Assembly: GCF_009649785.1 (NCBI RefSeq)
Contig: NZ_WJOK01000008.1
Coordinates: 176,492 to 240,491 of the forward strand
Direction: 5' to 3'
Source: Agrobacterium tumefaciens
Lineage (GTDB): Bacteria; Pseudomonadota; Alphaproteobacteria; Rhizobiales; Rhizobiaceae
Length of the DNA: 64,000 nucleotides
Shown: piece after piece, positions 18,762 through 28,524 of the stretch
How the letters are laid out: each line of letters starts with the position of its first letter
Numbering within the stretch: the first letter of the stretch is position 1
The notes under the pieces: generated by a model
What the model saw: only the letters and a program-made list of their open reading frames with translations
Databases searched by the model: none
What the model was told of the DNA's origin: nothing
Translations under genes and position numbers: made by a program

Positions 18762-20000
18762 ATGTCCCTTCGCTTCCGTCTTCTGACCGGCATGCTGTCG
18801 GCCAGCATTCTTGCCTTTCCGGCGCTTGCCGCCGACAACAAGTCCCTGCAGATCGTCGTTTCGAAAAGCGATCAATCGCTGGCGCTTTACGAGAACGGCG
18901 AGATCGTTGCTACATCCAAAGTCTCAACCGGCAAGGCCGGGCATGAGACGCCGAGCGGCATTTTTTCGATTCTGGAAAAACGCAAATACCACGAATCGAA
19001 CATCTACTCGGCCGCGCCCATGCCTTTTATGCAGCGACTGACATGGTCGGGCATCGCGTTGCACGAAGGCAAGGTGCCGAATTACCCGGCCTCGCATGGC
19101 TGCGTGCGCCTGCCTTCGAAATTCGCGCAGTCGCTGTTCGGCGAGACCCGCTACGGCGTGCATGTCATCATCACCGACCGGCCGGTTTCTCTGCGCTCCG
19201 TACAACATTCAGCCCTGTTTGAGCCGCGGGACGATGCCGATGACGGCAAGCTGCTTTTATCCGACGTCGAGCTGCGCCCCGCGACCTTCGACGCCGCATT
19301 GGGCACCGTTGAGGTGGCCGTGAATGAAAAAACGCAAGCCATCAAACCGATGGCCAAAGGCAAGGAGCCCTCGCCCTTGCGCATCCTCATCACCCGGCGC
19401 GGCGAGCGCGAAAAGGTGATGGATATTCAGGCCGTGCTGACGCGCCTTGGCTTCGATGCCGGCGCACCGGACGGCTATACCGGAGAAATGACGATCAGCG
19501 CCGTCAACGGTTTCAAGCGCTGGAAGGGGCTGAAAACTACCGGGCCGCTACTGACCGACGATTTCGTTGCTGCACTTTACGCATCCGCCGACGAAGATCA
19601 TCCACCGAATGGCCAGATCATGGTGCGACAGGATTTCAAGCCGCTATTCGAGGCTGCGATCGACATCAAGGATCCCGAGGTGGCACTCGGAACGCATTTC
19701 TTCGAAGCCGTTGCCGTCAACCGCGCAGCCGGAACCGCCGAATGGAATGGCGTAACACTGGAAAACCGTCTGCCGGCCGCAGCCCGCAAACGGCTCGGCA
19801 TCACCGTTACCGAAGCGCCCGGTGGCTTTGACCAGCTAAGCGCCGTACTAGGCCGCCTTGAAATACCGGCCGAAATTCGCTCCCGAATCGAGAAAGAGCT
19901 TTCAACCGGCAGTTCGATTACCGTTTCCGACCTCAGTCACCAGATGGAGACAGGGATGGGAACGGACTTCATTACCGTGACAAAGGAAGGGCCGGTTTGA
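18762..20000 (+). CDS. Exported L,D-transpeptidase with peptidoglycan-binding domain
   Basis: A 412-residue exported protein. The N-terminal signal sequence is MSLRFRLLTGMLSASILAF with a likely cut after ALA at residue 23. A YkuD-type L,D-transpeptidase domain follows (about 27-155), with His101 and SHGCVRLP, catalytic Cys114. A peptidoglycan-binding helix bundle lies near residues 215-265 (VMDIQAVLTRLGFDAGAPDG). Such enzymes make 3-3 cross-links or attach proteins to peptidoglycan, which is prominent in polar-growing rhizobia. An in-frame TTG lies 39 bases upstream, but ATG 18762 begins the signal peptide. It is convergent with dnaE, whose stop lies 12 bases away. Confidence 0.9.
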   Translation: MSLRFRLLTGMLSASILAFPALAADNKSLQIVVSKSDQSLALYENGEIVATSKVSTGKAGHETPSGIFSILEKRKYHESNIYSAAPMPFMQRLTWSGIALHEGKVPNYPASHGCVRLPSKFAQSLFGETRYGVHVIITDRPVSLRSVQHSALFEPRDDADDGKLLLSDVELRPATFDAALGTVEVAVNEKTQAIKPMAKGKEPSPLRILITRRGEREKVMDIQAVLTRLGFDAGAPDGYTGEMTISAVNGFKRWKGLKTTGPLLTDDFVAALYASADEDHPPNGQIMVRQDFKPLFEAAIDIKDPEVALGTHFFEAVAVNRAAGTAEWNGVTLENRLPAAARKRLGITVTEAPGGFDQLSAVLGRLEIPAEIRSRIEKELSTGSSITVSDLSHQMETGMGTDFITVTKEGPV

Positions 20001-20012
20001 GGGCTTGAGGCC

Positions 20013-23000
20013 TCACACCAGCTCCACATCAACAACGCCGGGGGCAGAGCGAAGTGCGGCGGCGATCTCAGGGGAAATACGGTATTTCTCCGTCAGCTCC
20101 ACCTCGATCTCACGGCTCCCCTCGTCCTTGATGACGATGAAATAAACCGATCCGTCGCCTTTGGTATTGAGGTGGCGGGCGACGGTTTTCAGCGGGCCTG
20201 AATCGCGCACATAAACCCGCAACGCCTTTTGCATTTGGACGGATTTTTCCTCGAGCGATTGCGCCGTCTGGATGCGAAGACCGATGCCTTCCGGGCGCTC
20301 TTCCGCCTGCACGGTGATAACAAGGGATTTGCCAACCTCGAGCAGATCGCGAAACTGGGCAAGCCCTTCGGAAAACAACACCGCCTCATATTGACCGGAG
20401 GCATCGGAGAAGGTGACGATACCCATCTTGTTTCCGGTCCGGGTCTTGCGCTCCTGCTTGCCGGTGACGGTGCCGGCCAGACGCCCGGCGGTCGCACCCT
20501 GTTTCACTGCGGCGGAAAAATCGGCGAAATTCTGCACCCTCAACTTTTCCAATACAGGGCGGTAGGTATCGAGCGGATGTGCGGTCAGGTAAAAACCGAG
20601 CACCTGATATTCGCGCAGCAGTTTCTCCGAGGCGAGCCAGGGCTGGAAAGCAGGCAGGATGAGCTTTTCCGGGCCGCTTGCGCCGCCGGAGCCGAACATG
20701 TCCGACTGGCCGGTAACGCGGCTTTCCTGCGCGCGTTGCGAATAACCGATAATGCGGTCCAGCCCGCCGATCATCTCGGCGCGGTCGCGGCCAAAACAAT
20801 CGAAACCGCCAGCGTTGATGAGGCTTTCGAGCACACGCCGGTTGATCTGCTTCGGATCGATGCGCAGGCAGAAATCCTCCAGGCTCGCAAATGGCTTGCC
20901 GTCGCGCACGGTAACGATGTGTTCCACCGCGCCCTCGCCCACGCCCTTGATGGCGGCCAGCGAATAATAGATGCGGTTCTCACCCGTCTCGAACTGCCGG
21001 AAGGACGTCTGCACCGAAGGTGCCACGACCTCTATACCGAGACGGCTGGCATCCTGGCGGAAATCATTGAGTTTTTCCGTGTTGGCCATATCCAGCGTCA
21101 TGGAGGCCGCAAGGAACTCCACCGGATAATGCGCCTTCATATAGGCGGTCTGATAGGACACGATGGCGTAAGCGGCGGCGTGGCTCTTGTTGAAGCCGTA
21201 ATTGGCGAATTTCGCCAGAAGGTCGAAGATGGTGTTGGCCTGCGGCTTCGACACGCTGTTTCTGATCGCGCCGTCCACGAAGCGCTCGCGCTGCTGGTCC
21301 ATCTCCTCCTTGATCTTCTTGCCCATGGCGCGGCGCAGAAGATCGGCTTCGCCGAGCGAATAACCTGACAGAACCTGGGCGATCTGCATCACCTGTTCCT
21401 GATAGACGATAACGCCCTGCGTTTCCTTCAGAAGATGGTCGATGGTGGGGTGGATCGACTCCAGCTCCTCCTCGCCATGCTTGCGGGCATTGTAGACCGG
21501 AATGTTTTCCATCGGACCCGGACGATAAAGCGCCACCAGCGCAATGATGTCCTCGATGCAGTCCGGGCGCATGCCGATAAGCGCCTTGCGCATGCCGGCA
21601 CTTTCCACCTGGAACACGCCGATGGTTTCGCCGCGTGACAACATCTCGTAGGTTTTGGCGTCGTCCAGCGGAATTGCGGCGAGATCGACCTTGATGCCGC
21701 GTTTGGCAACGAAATCGACAGCAACCTTCAGCACCGTCAGGGTCTTCAGACCGAGAAAGTCGAATTTGACGAGGCCGGCGCTTTCCACCCACTTCATGTT
21801 GAACTGGGTAACCGGCATGTCGGAGCGCGGATCGCGATACATCGGCACCAGCTTCGACAGCGGCCGGTCACCGATGACGATACCGGCAGCATGGGTGGAG
21901 GCGTGACGGTAAAGCCCCTCGATCTTCTGGGCGATATCCAGAAGTCGGGCAACGACGGGTTCCTTGTCCGCCTCTTCCTGCAGACGCGGCTCTTCCTCGA
22001 TCGCTTTTGACAGCGGCGTCGGATTGGCCGGGTTGTTGGGGACCAGCTTGCAGATCTTGTCCACCTGTCCATAGGGCATTTCCAGCACGCGGCCGACGTC
22101 GCGCAATGCCGCGCGCGCCTGCAACGAACCGAAGGTAATGATCTGCGCCACCTGCTCGCGGCCATATTTGCGCTGCACGTAGCGGATCACCTCTTCGCGG
22201 CGGTCCTGGCAGAAGTCGATATCGAAGTCGGGCATCGACACGCGTTCGGGATTGAGGAAGCGTTCGAACAGCAGCGAGAAGCGCAGAGGATCGACATCGG
22301 TGATGGTCAGCGCATAGGCCACGAGCGAGCCTGCACCCGAACCGCGGCCGGGGCCGACTGGAATATCCTGCTGCTTGGCCCATTTGATGAAGTCCGCAAC
22401 GATCAGGAAGTAACCGGGAAAACCCATGCGTTCGATGACGCCAAGCTCGAAATCCAGCCTGTCGCGATATTCCTGCTCTGTGTAGCCTGGTGCCATGCCG
22501 AGGGCCGCAAGGCGAAGATCAAGACCTTCGACGGCCTGACGGCGAAGCTCTTCGGCCTCTGCCCGTTGCGCCGCTTCGGGATCGTCGCTGGCACCGGTGA
22601 AGCGCGGCAGGATCGGCCCACGCTTCTTCAGCACGTACGAGCAACGCATTGCGATTTCGACGGTGTTTTCCAGTGCCTCCGGAAGGTCGGCAAACAGCTC
22701 CGCCATCTCCTCACGGCTTTTCATATAATGGTCGGGGGTCAGGCGGAACCGGCTGTCATCCGAAACGATGGCGTTATGCGCCACCGCCATCAATGCATCA
22801 TGCGCCTCATAATCGGCCCTCGAAGGGAAGAACGCCTCGTTGGTGGCGACCAGCGGAATATCATGTTCATAAGCAAGCCCGATCATACGCCGCTCATGGG
22901 CGCGGTCGAAACCGGACTGACGCTGCAATTCGATATAAAGCTTGTCACCGAAGAGTGATTTCAGCGCCAGCAGGCGTTCTCTCGCCTGCGCCGTATGCCC

Positions 23001-23513
23001 TTCCTTCAGAGCCATATCCACCGGACCACCGGAGGCACCCGTCAGCACGATCAGCCCGGCATTGGAGGCTTCCTCCAGCCATGCACGGGTAATATGCACG
23101 GACTGGCCACCGCTTTCGCCTTCCAGATAGGCGCGGCTGATAAGGTCCACCAGCCGCTTGTACCCTCCGGCATCAGCCGCGAGCAGCACGATGGCTGGAA
23201 GCTTGGCAAGGTGGCTGTTGTGGTTGCGGCGATCATCCACCGCATCCTGCATGTCGATCGACACCTGACAGCCGATAATAGGCTGCAAGCCCTCATCACG
23301 CGCCTTTTCGGAAAACTCCAGCGCGACGAAAAGATTGTTGGTGTCGGTAATGGCTATGGCCGGCTGGCCGTCTGCAACGGCCTTGGACATGATTTTCTTG
23401 AGGGGTAAAGCCCCCTCAAGCAGGGAGTAAGCGGAGTGAACCCGCAGATGGACGAAACCGGGTGTTTTCAGCGTTTCGCCAGAGGTCTCTCCACGCGTAA
23501 CCGTCTCGCCCAT
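20013..23513 (-). CDS. dnaE: DNA polymerase III alpha subunit DnaE
   Basis: The 1166-residue replicative polymerase. An N-terminal PHP domain begins HLRVHSAYSLLEGALPLKK. The catalytic core has GPGRGSGAGSLVAYAL and MPDFDIDFCQDRR. The tandem HhH and OB domain toward the C-terminus (GRLAGTVTGKQERKTRTGNK) completes the DnaE1 pattern. The ATG at 23513 follows a perfect AGGAGG five bases away. Upstream on the same strand, 105 bases from the start, is a 28-codon gene behind LexA-type repeats, so dnaE may receive some transcription from an SOS promoter as well as from its own. Confidence 0.97.
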   Translation of the reverse strand: MGETVTRGETSGETLKTPGFVHLRVHSAYSLLEGALPLKKIMSKAVADGQPAIAITDTNNLFVALEFSEKARDEGLQPIIGCQVSIDMQDAVDDRRNHNSHLAKLPAIVLLAADAGGYKRLVDLISRAYLEGESGGQSVHITRAWLEEASNAGLIVLTGASGGPVDMALKEGHTAQARERLLALKSLFGDKLYIELQRQSGFDRAHERRMIGLAYEHDIPLVATNEAFFPSRADYEAHDALMAVAHNAIVSDDSRFRLTPDHYMKSREEMAELFADLPEALENTVEIAMRCSYVLKKRGPILPRFTGASDDPEAAQRAEAEELRRQAVEGLDLRLAALGMAPGYTEQEYRDRLDFELGVIERMGFPGYFLIVADFIKWAKQQDIPVGPGRGSGAGSLVAYALTITDVDPLRFSLLFERFLNPERVSMPDFDIDFCQDRREEVIRYVQRKYGREQVAQIITFGSLQARAALRDVGRVLEMPYGQVDKICKLVPNNPANPTPLSKAIEEEPRLQEEADKEPVVARLLDIAQKIEGLYRHASTHAAGIVIGDRPLSKLVPMYRDPRSDMPVTQFNMKWVESAGLVKFDFLGLKTLTVLKVAVDFVAKRGIKVDLAAIPLDDAKTYEMLSRGETIGVFQVESAGMRKALIGMRPDCIEDIIALVALYRPGPMENIPVYNARKHGEEELESIHPTIDHLLKETQGVIVYQEQVMQIAQVLSGYSLGEADLLRRAMGKKIKEEMDQQRERFVDGAIRNSVSKPQANTIFDLLAKFANYGFNKSHAAAYAIVSYQTAYMKAHYPVEFLAASMTLDMANTEKLNDFRQDASRLGIEVVAPSVQTSFRQFETGENRIYYSLAAIKGVGEGAVEHIVTVRDGKPFASLEDFCLRIDPKQINRRVLESLINAGGFDCFGRDRAEMIGGLDRIIGYSQRAQESRVTGQSDMFGSGGASGPEKLILPAFQPWLASEKLLREYQVLGFYLTAHPLDTYRPVLEKLRVQNFADFSAAVKQGATAGRLAGTVTGKQERKTRTGNKMGIVTFSDASGQYEAVLFSEGLAQFRDLLEVGKSLVITVQAEERPEGIGLRIQTAQSLEEKSVQMQKALRVYVRDSGPLKTVARHLNTKGDGSVYFIVIKDEGSREIEVELTEKYRISPEIAAALRSAPGVVDVELV

Positions 23514-23618
23514 ATCGTCCTCCTGTCATTCTGAATCGAGGGGGCGATTTTCCGATTTTCGGCCTTCAAAGTCCACCGCCTTTCGGCGTCTATACAGGCT
23601 TCTGCGCCGGTGTGCCCT

Positions 23619-23705
23619 TCACAGGGCAGTGAGGATCACCGAAAAGCTGGCGACAAACACAGCGATGGAGGCGAAAGCGGCAACGTCACGGATGAAATCA
23701 GTCAT
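23619..23705 (-). CDS. 28-residue membrane micro-protein, predicted SOS-controlled
   Basis: Reading ATG at 23705 to TGA at 23619 gives a 28-residue peptide starting MTDFIRDVAAFASIAVFVAS and ending FSVILTAL. A short charged N-terminus (Asp, Arg, Asp) precedes one hydrophobic helix of about 20 residues. The Shine-Dalgarno AAGGAG is ideal, six bases before the ATG. The start lies 22 bases from a triple GTTC-N7 array, the alphaproteobacterial LexA operator pattern, with a perfect TTGACA on the same strand. The nearest logic known to me is SidA of Caulobacter (29 residues, SOS-induced, inhibits division via FtsW) or the TisB-type SOS toxins. Homology to either is not shown. It lies 105 bases upstream of dnaE. 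Confidence 0.72.
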   Translation of the reverse strand: MTDFIRDVAAFASIAVFVASFSVILTAL

Positions 23706-23726
23706 TGGTCTCTCCTTACTCGTTAT

Positions 23727-23752
23727 GTTCTAACTTTGTTCTCATTTTGTTC
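23727..23752 (-). promoter_or_regulatory. Double LexA operator (GTTC-N7-GTTC-N7-GTTC) and promoter
   Basis: GTTC occurs at 23727, 23738 and 23749, each separated by exactly seven bases, so two overlapping GTTC-N7-GTTC boxes. Read on the minus strand these are three GAAC repeats. A TTGACA -35 element lies at 23756-23761 on the minus strand, immediately before the repeats, so bound LexA would cover the -10 region. No clear -10 hexamer was assigned. Confidence 0.75.
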
Positions 23753-23848
23753 GATTGTCAACAGGCTTTTATTGATAGTCTCCTTGCTAACGCGGCAGAA
23801 TCGGCCGCGGTTCCACCTTCGTGAATGGCAAGCCACTGACTCCAAAGC

Positions 23849-23881
23849 AAAAAAACCCGGAGGCAAAAACACCTCCGGGTT
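23849..23881 (-). terminator. Intrinsic terminator of the lolE-lolD transcript
   Basis: A perfect ten-base stem (AACCCGGAGG at 23854-23863 with CCTCCGGGTT at 23872-23881), an eight-base loop and a seven-base A run on the plus strand, that is a T run for minus-strand transcription. It lies about 115 bases beyond the lolD stop. Confidence 0.85.
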
Positions 23882-23996
23882 CGTGAAAATTCAATTGTGG
23901 AAGGACGAGTGGCCTTGCGGGAAACGTGAACGTAGACAGACTCAGCCGCAGAAAAGATCTCAAAGGCGGCGTTATGGTCGCCTTACTGCATCACGA

Positions 23997-24680
23997 TCAG
24001 AAGTCTACGATCTTGCCGTCTGCAAGCGTCACGCGGCGGTCCATGCGGTTGGCGAGCTCGTGATTATGGGTGGCGATCAGTGCGGCAAGGCCGGACTGGC
24101 GCACCAGCGCCTCCAGCGCATCGAACACGTAATGCGCGGTCTCGGGATCGAGATTGCCGGTCGGCTCGTCGGCGAGAAGCAGGAGCGGTGCGTTGGCAAC
24201 GGCGCGCGCAATCGCCACACGTTGCTGTTCACCGCCGGAAAGCTCAGCCGGGCGATGTTCGCCGCGATGGCCGACGCGCATGTAATCGAGTAGCGCGCTC
24301 GCACGCTTGCGAGCCTCGCCCTGCGTCAGACCGGCGATGAGCTGCGGCATCATCACGTTCTCCACCGCCGTGAACTCCGGCAGCAGATGATGGAACTGGT
24401 AGACGAAACCGATGTCGCTGCGGCGGATCGCCGTGCGCTTTTCATCCGGCAGACCATTGCAGGGCGCGTCATTGATGAAAACCTCGCCAGCATCCGGATG
24501 TTCGAGAAGCCCGGCGAGATGCAACAGCGTGGATTTGCCGGTGCCCGAGGGGGCAACAAGCGCCACCATCTCACCGCTCTTCAACTCGAAATCGGCCTTG
24601 CGCAGAATGGAGAGCGACGTCTCGCCCTGACCATAGGTCCTCTCGACGCCGGTAAGCCGCAGCACTGATTTTTTTGCCAT
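23997..24680 (-). CDS. lolD: Lipoprotein-releasing ABC transporter ATPase LolD
   Basis: A 227-residue ABC ATPase: Walker [10 protein letters not shown] near residue 43, Q-loop [12 protein letters not shown], signature [14 protein letters not shown], Walker [13 protein letters not shown] and the switch His in ATHNHELA. The LLPEFTA segment and the partner gene identify LolD rather than MacB. It powers extraction of lipoproteins from the inner membrane for transfer to LolA. It starts 15 bases after lolE on the same strand and is followed by a terminator. Confidence 0.94.
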   Translation of the reverse strand: MAKKSVLRLTGVERTYGQGETSLSILRKADFELKSGEMVALVAPSGTGKSTLLHLAGLLEHPDAGEVFINDAPCNGLPDEKRTAIRRSDIGFVYQFHHLLPEFTAVENVMMPQLIAGLTQGEARKRASALLDYMRVGHRGEHRPAELSGGEQQRVAIARAVANAPLLLLADEPTGNLDPETAHYVFDALEALVRQSGLAALIATHNHELANRMDRRVTLADGKIVDF

Positions 24681-24695
24681 ATTGTGAAGCGGTCC

Positions 24696-26003
24696 TTATT
24701 CGTAACGCAGGGCCTGCACCGGATCGAGCTTGGAAGCCCGCCATGCCGGAAAGATGGTTGCCAGGAAAGAAAGCGTCAGCGCCATGATGACGACGGTAAT
24801 GGTCTCGCTGATATCCATTTCGGCCGGAAGCTGGCTGAGGAAATAGAGCTGCGGATCAAACAGCACCGTGCCTGATACCCAGGAGAAGAACTGCCGGATC
24901 GATTCCACATTGAGGCAGACGATGACGCCGAGTGCCACACCGGCGAATGTGCCGACCGTGCCGATGGCAGCTCCCGTCATGAAGAAGATACGCATGACGG
25001 CGCCGGAACTGGCGCCCATGGTGCGCAGAATGGCGATATCGCTGCCCTTGTCCTTCACCAGCATGATGAGGCCGGAAATGATGTTGAGCGCCGCTACCAG
25101 AACGATGAGCGTCAGTATCATGAACATCACGTTTCTTTCCACCTGCAGGGCGGAAAAGAAGGTCTGGTTACGCTGTCTCCAGTCGGTGATATATATCTGC
25201 CGTTCAGCTGCCTGCTCCACCAGGGGGCGGATGCCGTCGACATTGTCTGGGCGACTGACGTAAAGCTCGATGGATTGCACCAGGCCTTCGGCATTGAAAT
25301 AAAGCTGGGCTTCGGACAGCGGCATATAGATCATCGACGCGTCATATTCCGACATGCCGATCTCGAAGACGCCCGAAATCTTGTAGGATTTGACGCGGGG
25401 GTTGACACCCATCGGCGTCACATCGCCTTCAGGCGAAATGAGGGTGATATCGTCGCCCGCCGTCACGCCAAGCTGTGCGGCAAGCCTTGAGCCAACCAGA
25501 ACCCCGTCGCCCGCCATGAAGCCGACGAGATCGCCGGTCTTGACGTTGGTGGCGACTTCCTTGATCTTGTCGATATCGTCCTGGCGAACGCCGCGCACGA
25601 GCGCACCCGAGCCGGCGCCACCGCGACCGGAGGCCAATGTCTGCCCCTCTACCAGCGGCAGGGCCATCGTCACGCCCGGAATGGCGGAGAACTTCTTCGC
25701 CAGCTCATCGTAATTGTTGAAGGGCTGGTCGATCGGCTGGACGATCATATGGCCGTTGATGCCGAGAATTCGCGAAATCAGCTCGGTGCGAAAACCGTTC
25801 ATGACAGCCATGACGATGATAAGCGTCGCGACGCCCAGCATGATGCCGACGAAGGAAAAGCCGGCGATGACGGAAATGAACGCTTCCTTGCGCCGCGACC
25901 GCAGATAGCGCCAGGCCACCATGCGCTCGAAAGCAGAAAACGGCCGGGCGGTCCTTTCCCGGGCGGAAGGAGCCGCACCCTTGTCAGCCTCGGCTTTTGC
26001 CAT
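24696..26003 (-). CDS. lolE: Lipoprotein-releasing ABC transporter permease LolC/LolE
   Basis: A 435-residue permease with one N-terminal helix (ISVIAGFSFVGIMLGVATLI), a periplasmic domain of about 220 residues (GINGHMIVQPIDQPF onward) and three C-terminal helices ending KLDPVQALRYE. A single LolC/E-like gene probably forms a homodimer with LolD, as in other alphaproteobacteria. The ATG at 26003 follows GGGAG; the GTG further upstream has no ribosome site. It lies 122 bases after proS on the same strand. Confidence 0.93.
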   Translation of the reverse strand: MAKAEADKGAAPSARERTARPFSAFERMVAWRYLRSRRKEAFISVIAGFSFVGIMLGVATLIIVMAVMNGFRTELISRILGINGHMIVQPIDQPFNNYDELAKKFSAIPGVTMALPLVEGQTLASGRGGAGSGALVRGVRQDDIDKIKEVATNVKTGDLVGFMAGDGVLVGSRLAAQLGVTAGDDITLISPEGDVTPMGVNPRVKSYKISGVFEIGMSEYDASMIYMPLSEAQLYFNAEGLVQSIELYVSRPDNVDGIRPLVEQAAERQIYITDWRQRNQTFFSALQVERNVMFMILTLIVLVAALNIISGLIMLVKDKGSDIAILRTMGASSGAVMRIFFMTGAAIGTVGTFAGVALGVIVCLNVESIRQFFSWVSGTVLFDPQLYFLSQLPAEMDISETITVVIMALTLSFLATIFPAWRASKLDPVQALRYE

Positions 26004-26125
26004 GTCGTCTCCCTGATCTGAACTTGAAAGGCCGGTTTTCACAAAAAACCGACCCCTGATCTTGATCTCATAAAGCTGGAGCGGATTTCAGGCGAAAACC
26101 GCTCGTCACTTTCACCATTTCGCGC

Positions 26126-27448
26126 TTAGCCAAGCACCCTGTTCATTGCCGCTTCGATTGTGACGGTTTCACGGTCGCCGGTCTTGCGATCCTTCACCTC
26201 GACTTCACCGTTCGCTGCCGAACGTGGGCCGACGATGATCTGCATCGGCACGCCGATCAGGTCAGCAGTCGCGAACTTCTGGCCCGCGCGGTCGTCCGTA
26301 TCGTCATAAAGAACATCCTTGCCGGCATTGGAGAGCGAGTAATACAGCTTTTCGCACGCCGCATCACAGGCTGCGTCACCTGCCTTCATGTTGATAATCA
26401 CGACATCGAAAGGAGCGACCGAAGCCGGCCAGATGATTCCGTTTTCGTCATGCGATGCTTCAATGATGGCGGGAACAAGGCGTGTCGGGCCAATGCCGTA
26501 GGACCCCATGTGAACGGGGTGTTCCTTGCCATCAGCACCCTGCACCTTGGCGCCCATCGGCTCGGAATATTTGGTGCCGAAATAGAAGATGTGGCCGACT
26601 TCGATGCCGCGCGCCGAAAGGCGCTCGCCATCGGGAATGGCCTCATAAGCAGATTCGTCGTGCATTTCCGAGGTGGCAGCATAGTCGGCCGTCCATTCGT
26701 TGAAAACGCCTTGAAGGGCTGCGACGTCGTCGAAGTTGGTATCGTCGGCGGGGATGGCGCGGTCGAGGAAGCTCTTGTGGCAGAAGACTTCGGATTCGCC
26801 GGTATCGGCCAGAATGATGAATTCGTGGCTGTGATTGCCGCCGATAGGGCCGGTATCGGCACGCATGGGAATGGCGCGCAGGCCAAGGCGCTCAAAGGTG
26901 CGCAGGTAAGCCACGAACATCTTGTTATAGGAGTGGATCGCGTCTTCCTTGGTCAGATCGAAGGAATAAGCATCCTTCATCAAAAACTCGCGCGAGCGCA
27001 TGGTGCCGAAACGGGGGCGCACCTCGTCGCGGAACTTCAGCTGAATATGATAGAGGTTCAGCGGCAGGTTCTTGTAGGATTTCACATAGGACCGGAAGAT
27101 GTCAGTGATCATCTCCTCGTTAGTGGGGCCATACAGCATCTGGCGGTCCTGACGGTCCTTGATGCGCAGCATTTCCTTGCCGTAATCGTCATAACGGCCG
27201 CTCTCCTGCCACAGCTCAGCGGTCTGCAGCGTCGGCATCAGAAGCTCGATCGCGCCTGAGCGATCCTGCTCTTCGCGGATGATCCTGTTGACCTTGTCCA
27301 GAACGCGCTTGCCGAGCGGTAGCCAGGAATAGATGCCAGCCGATTGCTGCCGGATCATGCCCGCACGCAGCATGAGGCGATGGGAGACAATCTCCGCTTC
27401 CTTGGGGTTTTCCTTCAGGATGGGCATGAAATAACGGCTGAGACGCAT
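26126..27448 (-). CDS. proS: Prolyl-tRNA synthetase
   Basis: A 440-residue class II synthetase that charges tRNA-Pro. It begins [20 protein letters not shown] and has class II motif 2 ([25 protein letters not shown], shown only in part by [10 protein letters not shown]) and the anticodon-binding domain with [15 protein letters not shown]. It lacks the roughly 180-residue editing insertion of E. coli ProS (572 residues), the normal short alphaproteobacterial form. The ATG at 27448 follows GGAAG five bases upstream. It lies between the DUF1467 gene and lolE on the same strand. Confidence 0.96.
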   Translation of the reverse strand: MRLSRYFMPILKENPKEAEIVSHRLMLRAGMIRQQSAGIYSWLPLGKRVLDKVNRIIREEQDRSGAIELLMPTLQTAELWQESGRYDDYGKEMLRIKDRQDRQMLYGPTNEEMITDIFRSYVKSYKNLPLNLYHIQLKFRDEVRPRFGTMRSREFLMKDAYSFDLTKEDAIHSYNKMFVAYLRTFERLGLRAIPMRADTGPIGGNHSHEFIILADTGESEVFCHKSFLDRAIPADDTNFDDVAALQGVFNEWTADYAATSEMHDESAYEAIPDGERLSARGIEVGHIFYFGTKYSEPMGAKVQGADGKEHPVHMGSYGIGPTRLVPAIIEASHDENGIIWPASVAPFDVVIINMKAGDAACDAACEKLYYSLSNAGKDVLYDDTDDRAGQKFATADLIGVPMQIIVGPRSAANGEVEVKDRKTGDRETVTIEAAMNRVLG

Positions 27449-27862
27449 GACGACTTCCATTGGTATGGGCAACAACACGCAAAGGCGCGGGAATCGCCCC
27501 GAATAGAGGGATATTGGCGCCGTACATAGCTGTTTCTGACCAAGAAGAAAACCCGCCATGCAAAGACCTGCCCAGGCGATCTCGTGGCATTTTCGCGATA
27601 GCTAATTCGCGTCAAAACGCTTTGGCCGGAATATTATTCTTGATCCGGTGCGACAAATTGCACCACAGGGAATTTTTTGCCGACTGTAACAAATATGCAA
27701 AAAATGAGATGACAAGCATGGGTGATTGGGCTAACTTTAGCTCACAAAAGAGGCAGGAAGTCTAAATTCTTGCCGTTTTCGCGGTCAGTCTTGGGAGGAT
27801 TCGATCTTAGGCGCGCTTGTCGCTGCCCCGGTAACGGTTACAGATCACGCGAAACCTGAAAA
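27449..27862. other. Non-coding stretch, possible small-RNA locus
   Basis: No convincing reading frame lies here. The plus strand ends in a strong intrinsic terminator at 27863 that no annotated plus-strand gene explains. The palindrome GTAACGGTTAC lies about 40 bases before it. I could not assign a promoter or an RNA family. Confidence 0.4.
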
Positions 27863-27890
27863 ACAAGGCTGAAATGCCTTGTTTTTTTTT
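27863..27890 (+). terminator. Orphan intrinsic terminator on the plus strand
   Basis: Stem ACAAGGC (27863-27869) with GCCTTGT (27876-27882), a six-base loop and a run of nine to ten T residues. Flanking genes are both on the minus strand, so it must end an unannotated plus-strand transcript. Confidence 0.85.
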
Positions 27891-28134
27891 GATTCCGGCG
27901 AAGTTCACAACCCCGAATGCTTATTCCGGTAAAATTGTGACAGCGAATTGCCCGCCAGACACGCTCATGGTGTGTGCACGACTGATATGACATCCATGTG
28001 ACAACACTGGCGCATCTTGTGGCGACCGTTCATAAAGCGGCAGCACAGCTTATGTTGCCTTAAATCGCATCACGAAGCCCGCCACGCTGCAAAATTCTGC
28101 GGCGCGCTTAATCCTGGCGCGTGGGTGAAGTGCT
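27891..28134. other. Spacer between the orphan terminator and the DUF1467 gene
   Basis: About 240 bases without a recognisable gene; nothing further seen apart from ordinary AT-rich spacer. Confidence 0.4.
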
Positions 28135-28404
28135 TCAGTCGAAAACCGGGATAATTCTCGGAAGGTCGTCCATGCTGACGCCGAACCACCAGGTTACGCC
28201 GTACCAGAGCCCGCAGATCAAAGCCGATATCAGCGTTGTCCACAAGACGATGCGCCCGCCCCTGAACCTTGACGGGGCGCTTGCAACCGTGCCGATCGCC
28301 ACATCGCCGTCTTCCTCCTGAGTGCGAAGGCCAATCGGCAGCACAACGAAAAGCACCGTCCACCAGACGATGAAATAAATGGCGAAGACCGAAAGAAGCG
28401 GCAT
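28135..28404 (-). CDS. DUF1467 membrane protein
   Basis: An 89-residue protein with two hydrophobic helices (LLSVFAIYFIVWWTVLFVV and IVLWTTLISALICGLWYGV) joined by a polar loop with LPIGLRTQEE. This is the DUF1467 pattern, widespread near proS in alphaproteobacteria with no known function. The ATG at 28404 has a perfect AGGAGG five bases upstream. Same strand as RNase J upstream and proS downstream, but the 700-base spacer before proS argues against one tight operon. Confidence 0.85.
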   Translation of the reverse strand: MPLLSVFAIYFIVWWTVLFVVLPIGLRTQEEDGDVAIGTVASAPSRFRGGRIVLWTTLISALICGLWYGVTWWFGVSMDDLPRIIPVFD

Positions 28405-28524
28405 GACGTCCTCCTGCGCGATGCGCCCCTTGTAACGCATTCATCCGCGAACCGGAATCACTTCCCTGCAAGATGTGTAAAAAGCTGCAAGAGAGGAGAA
28501 GGAACGATCGCGGACGGCGATTGC

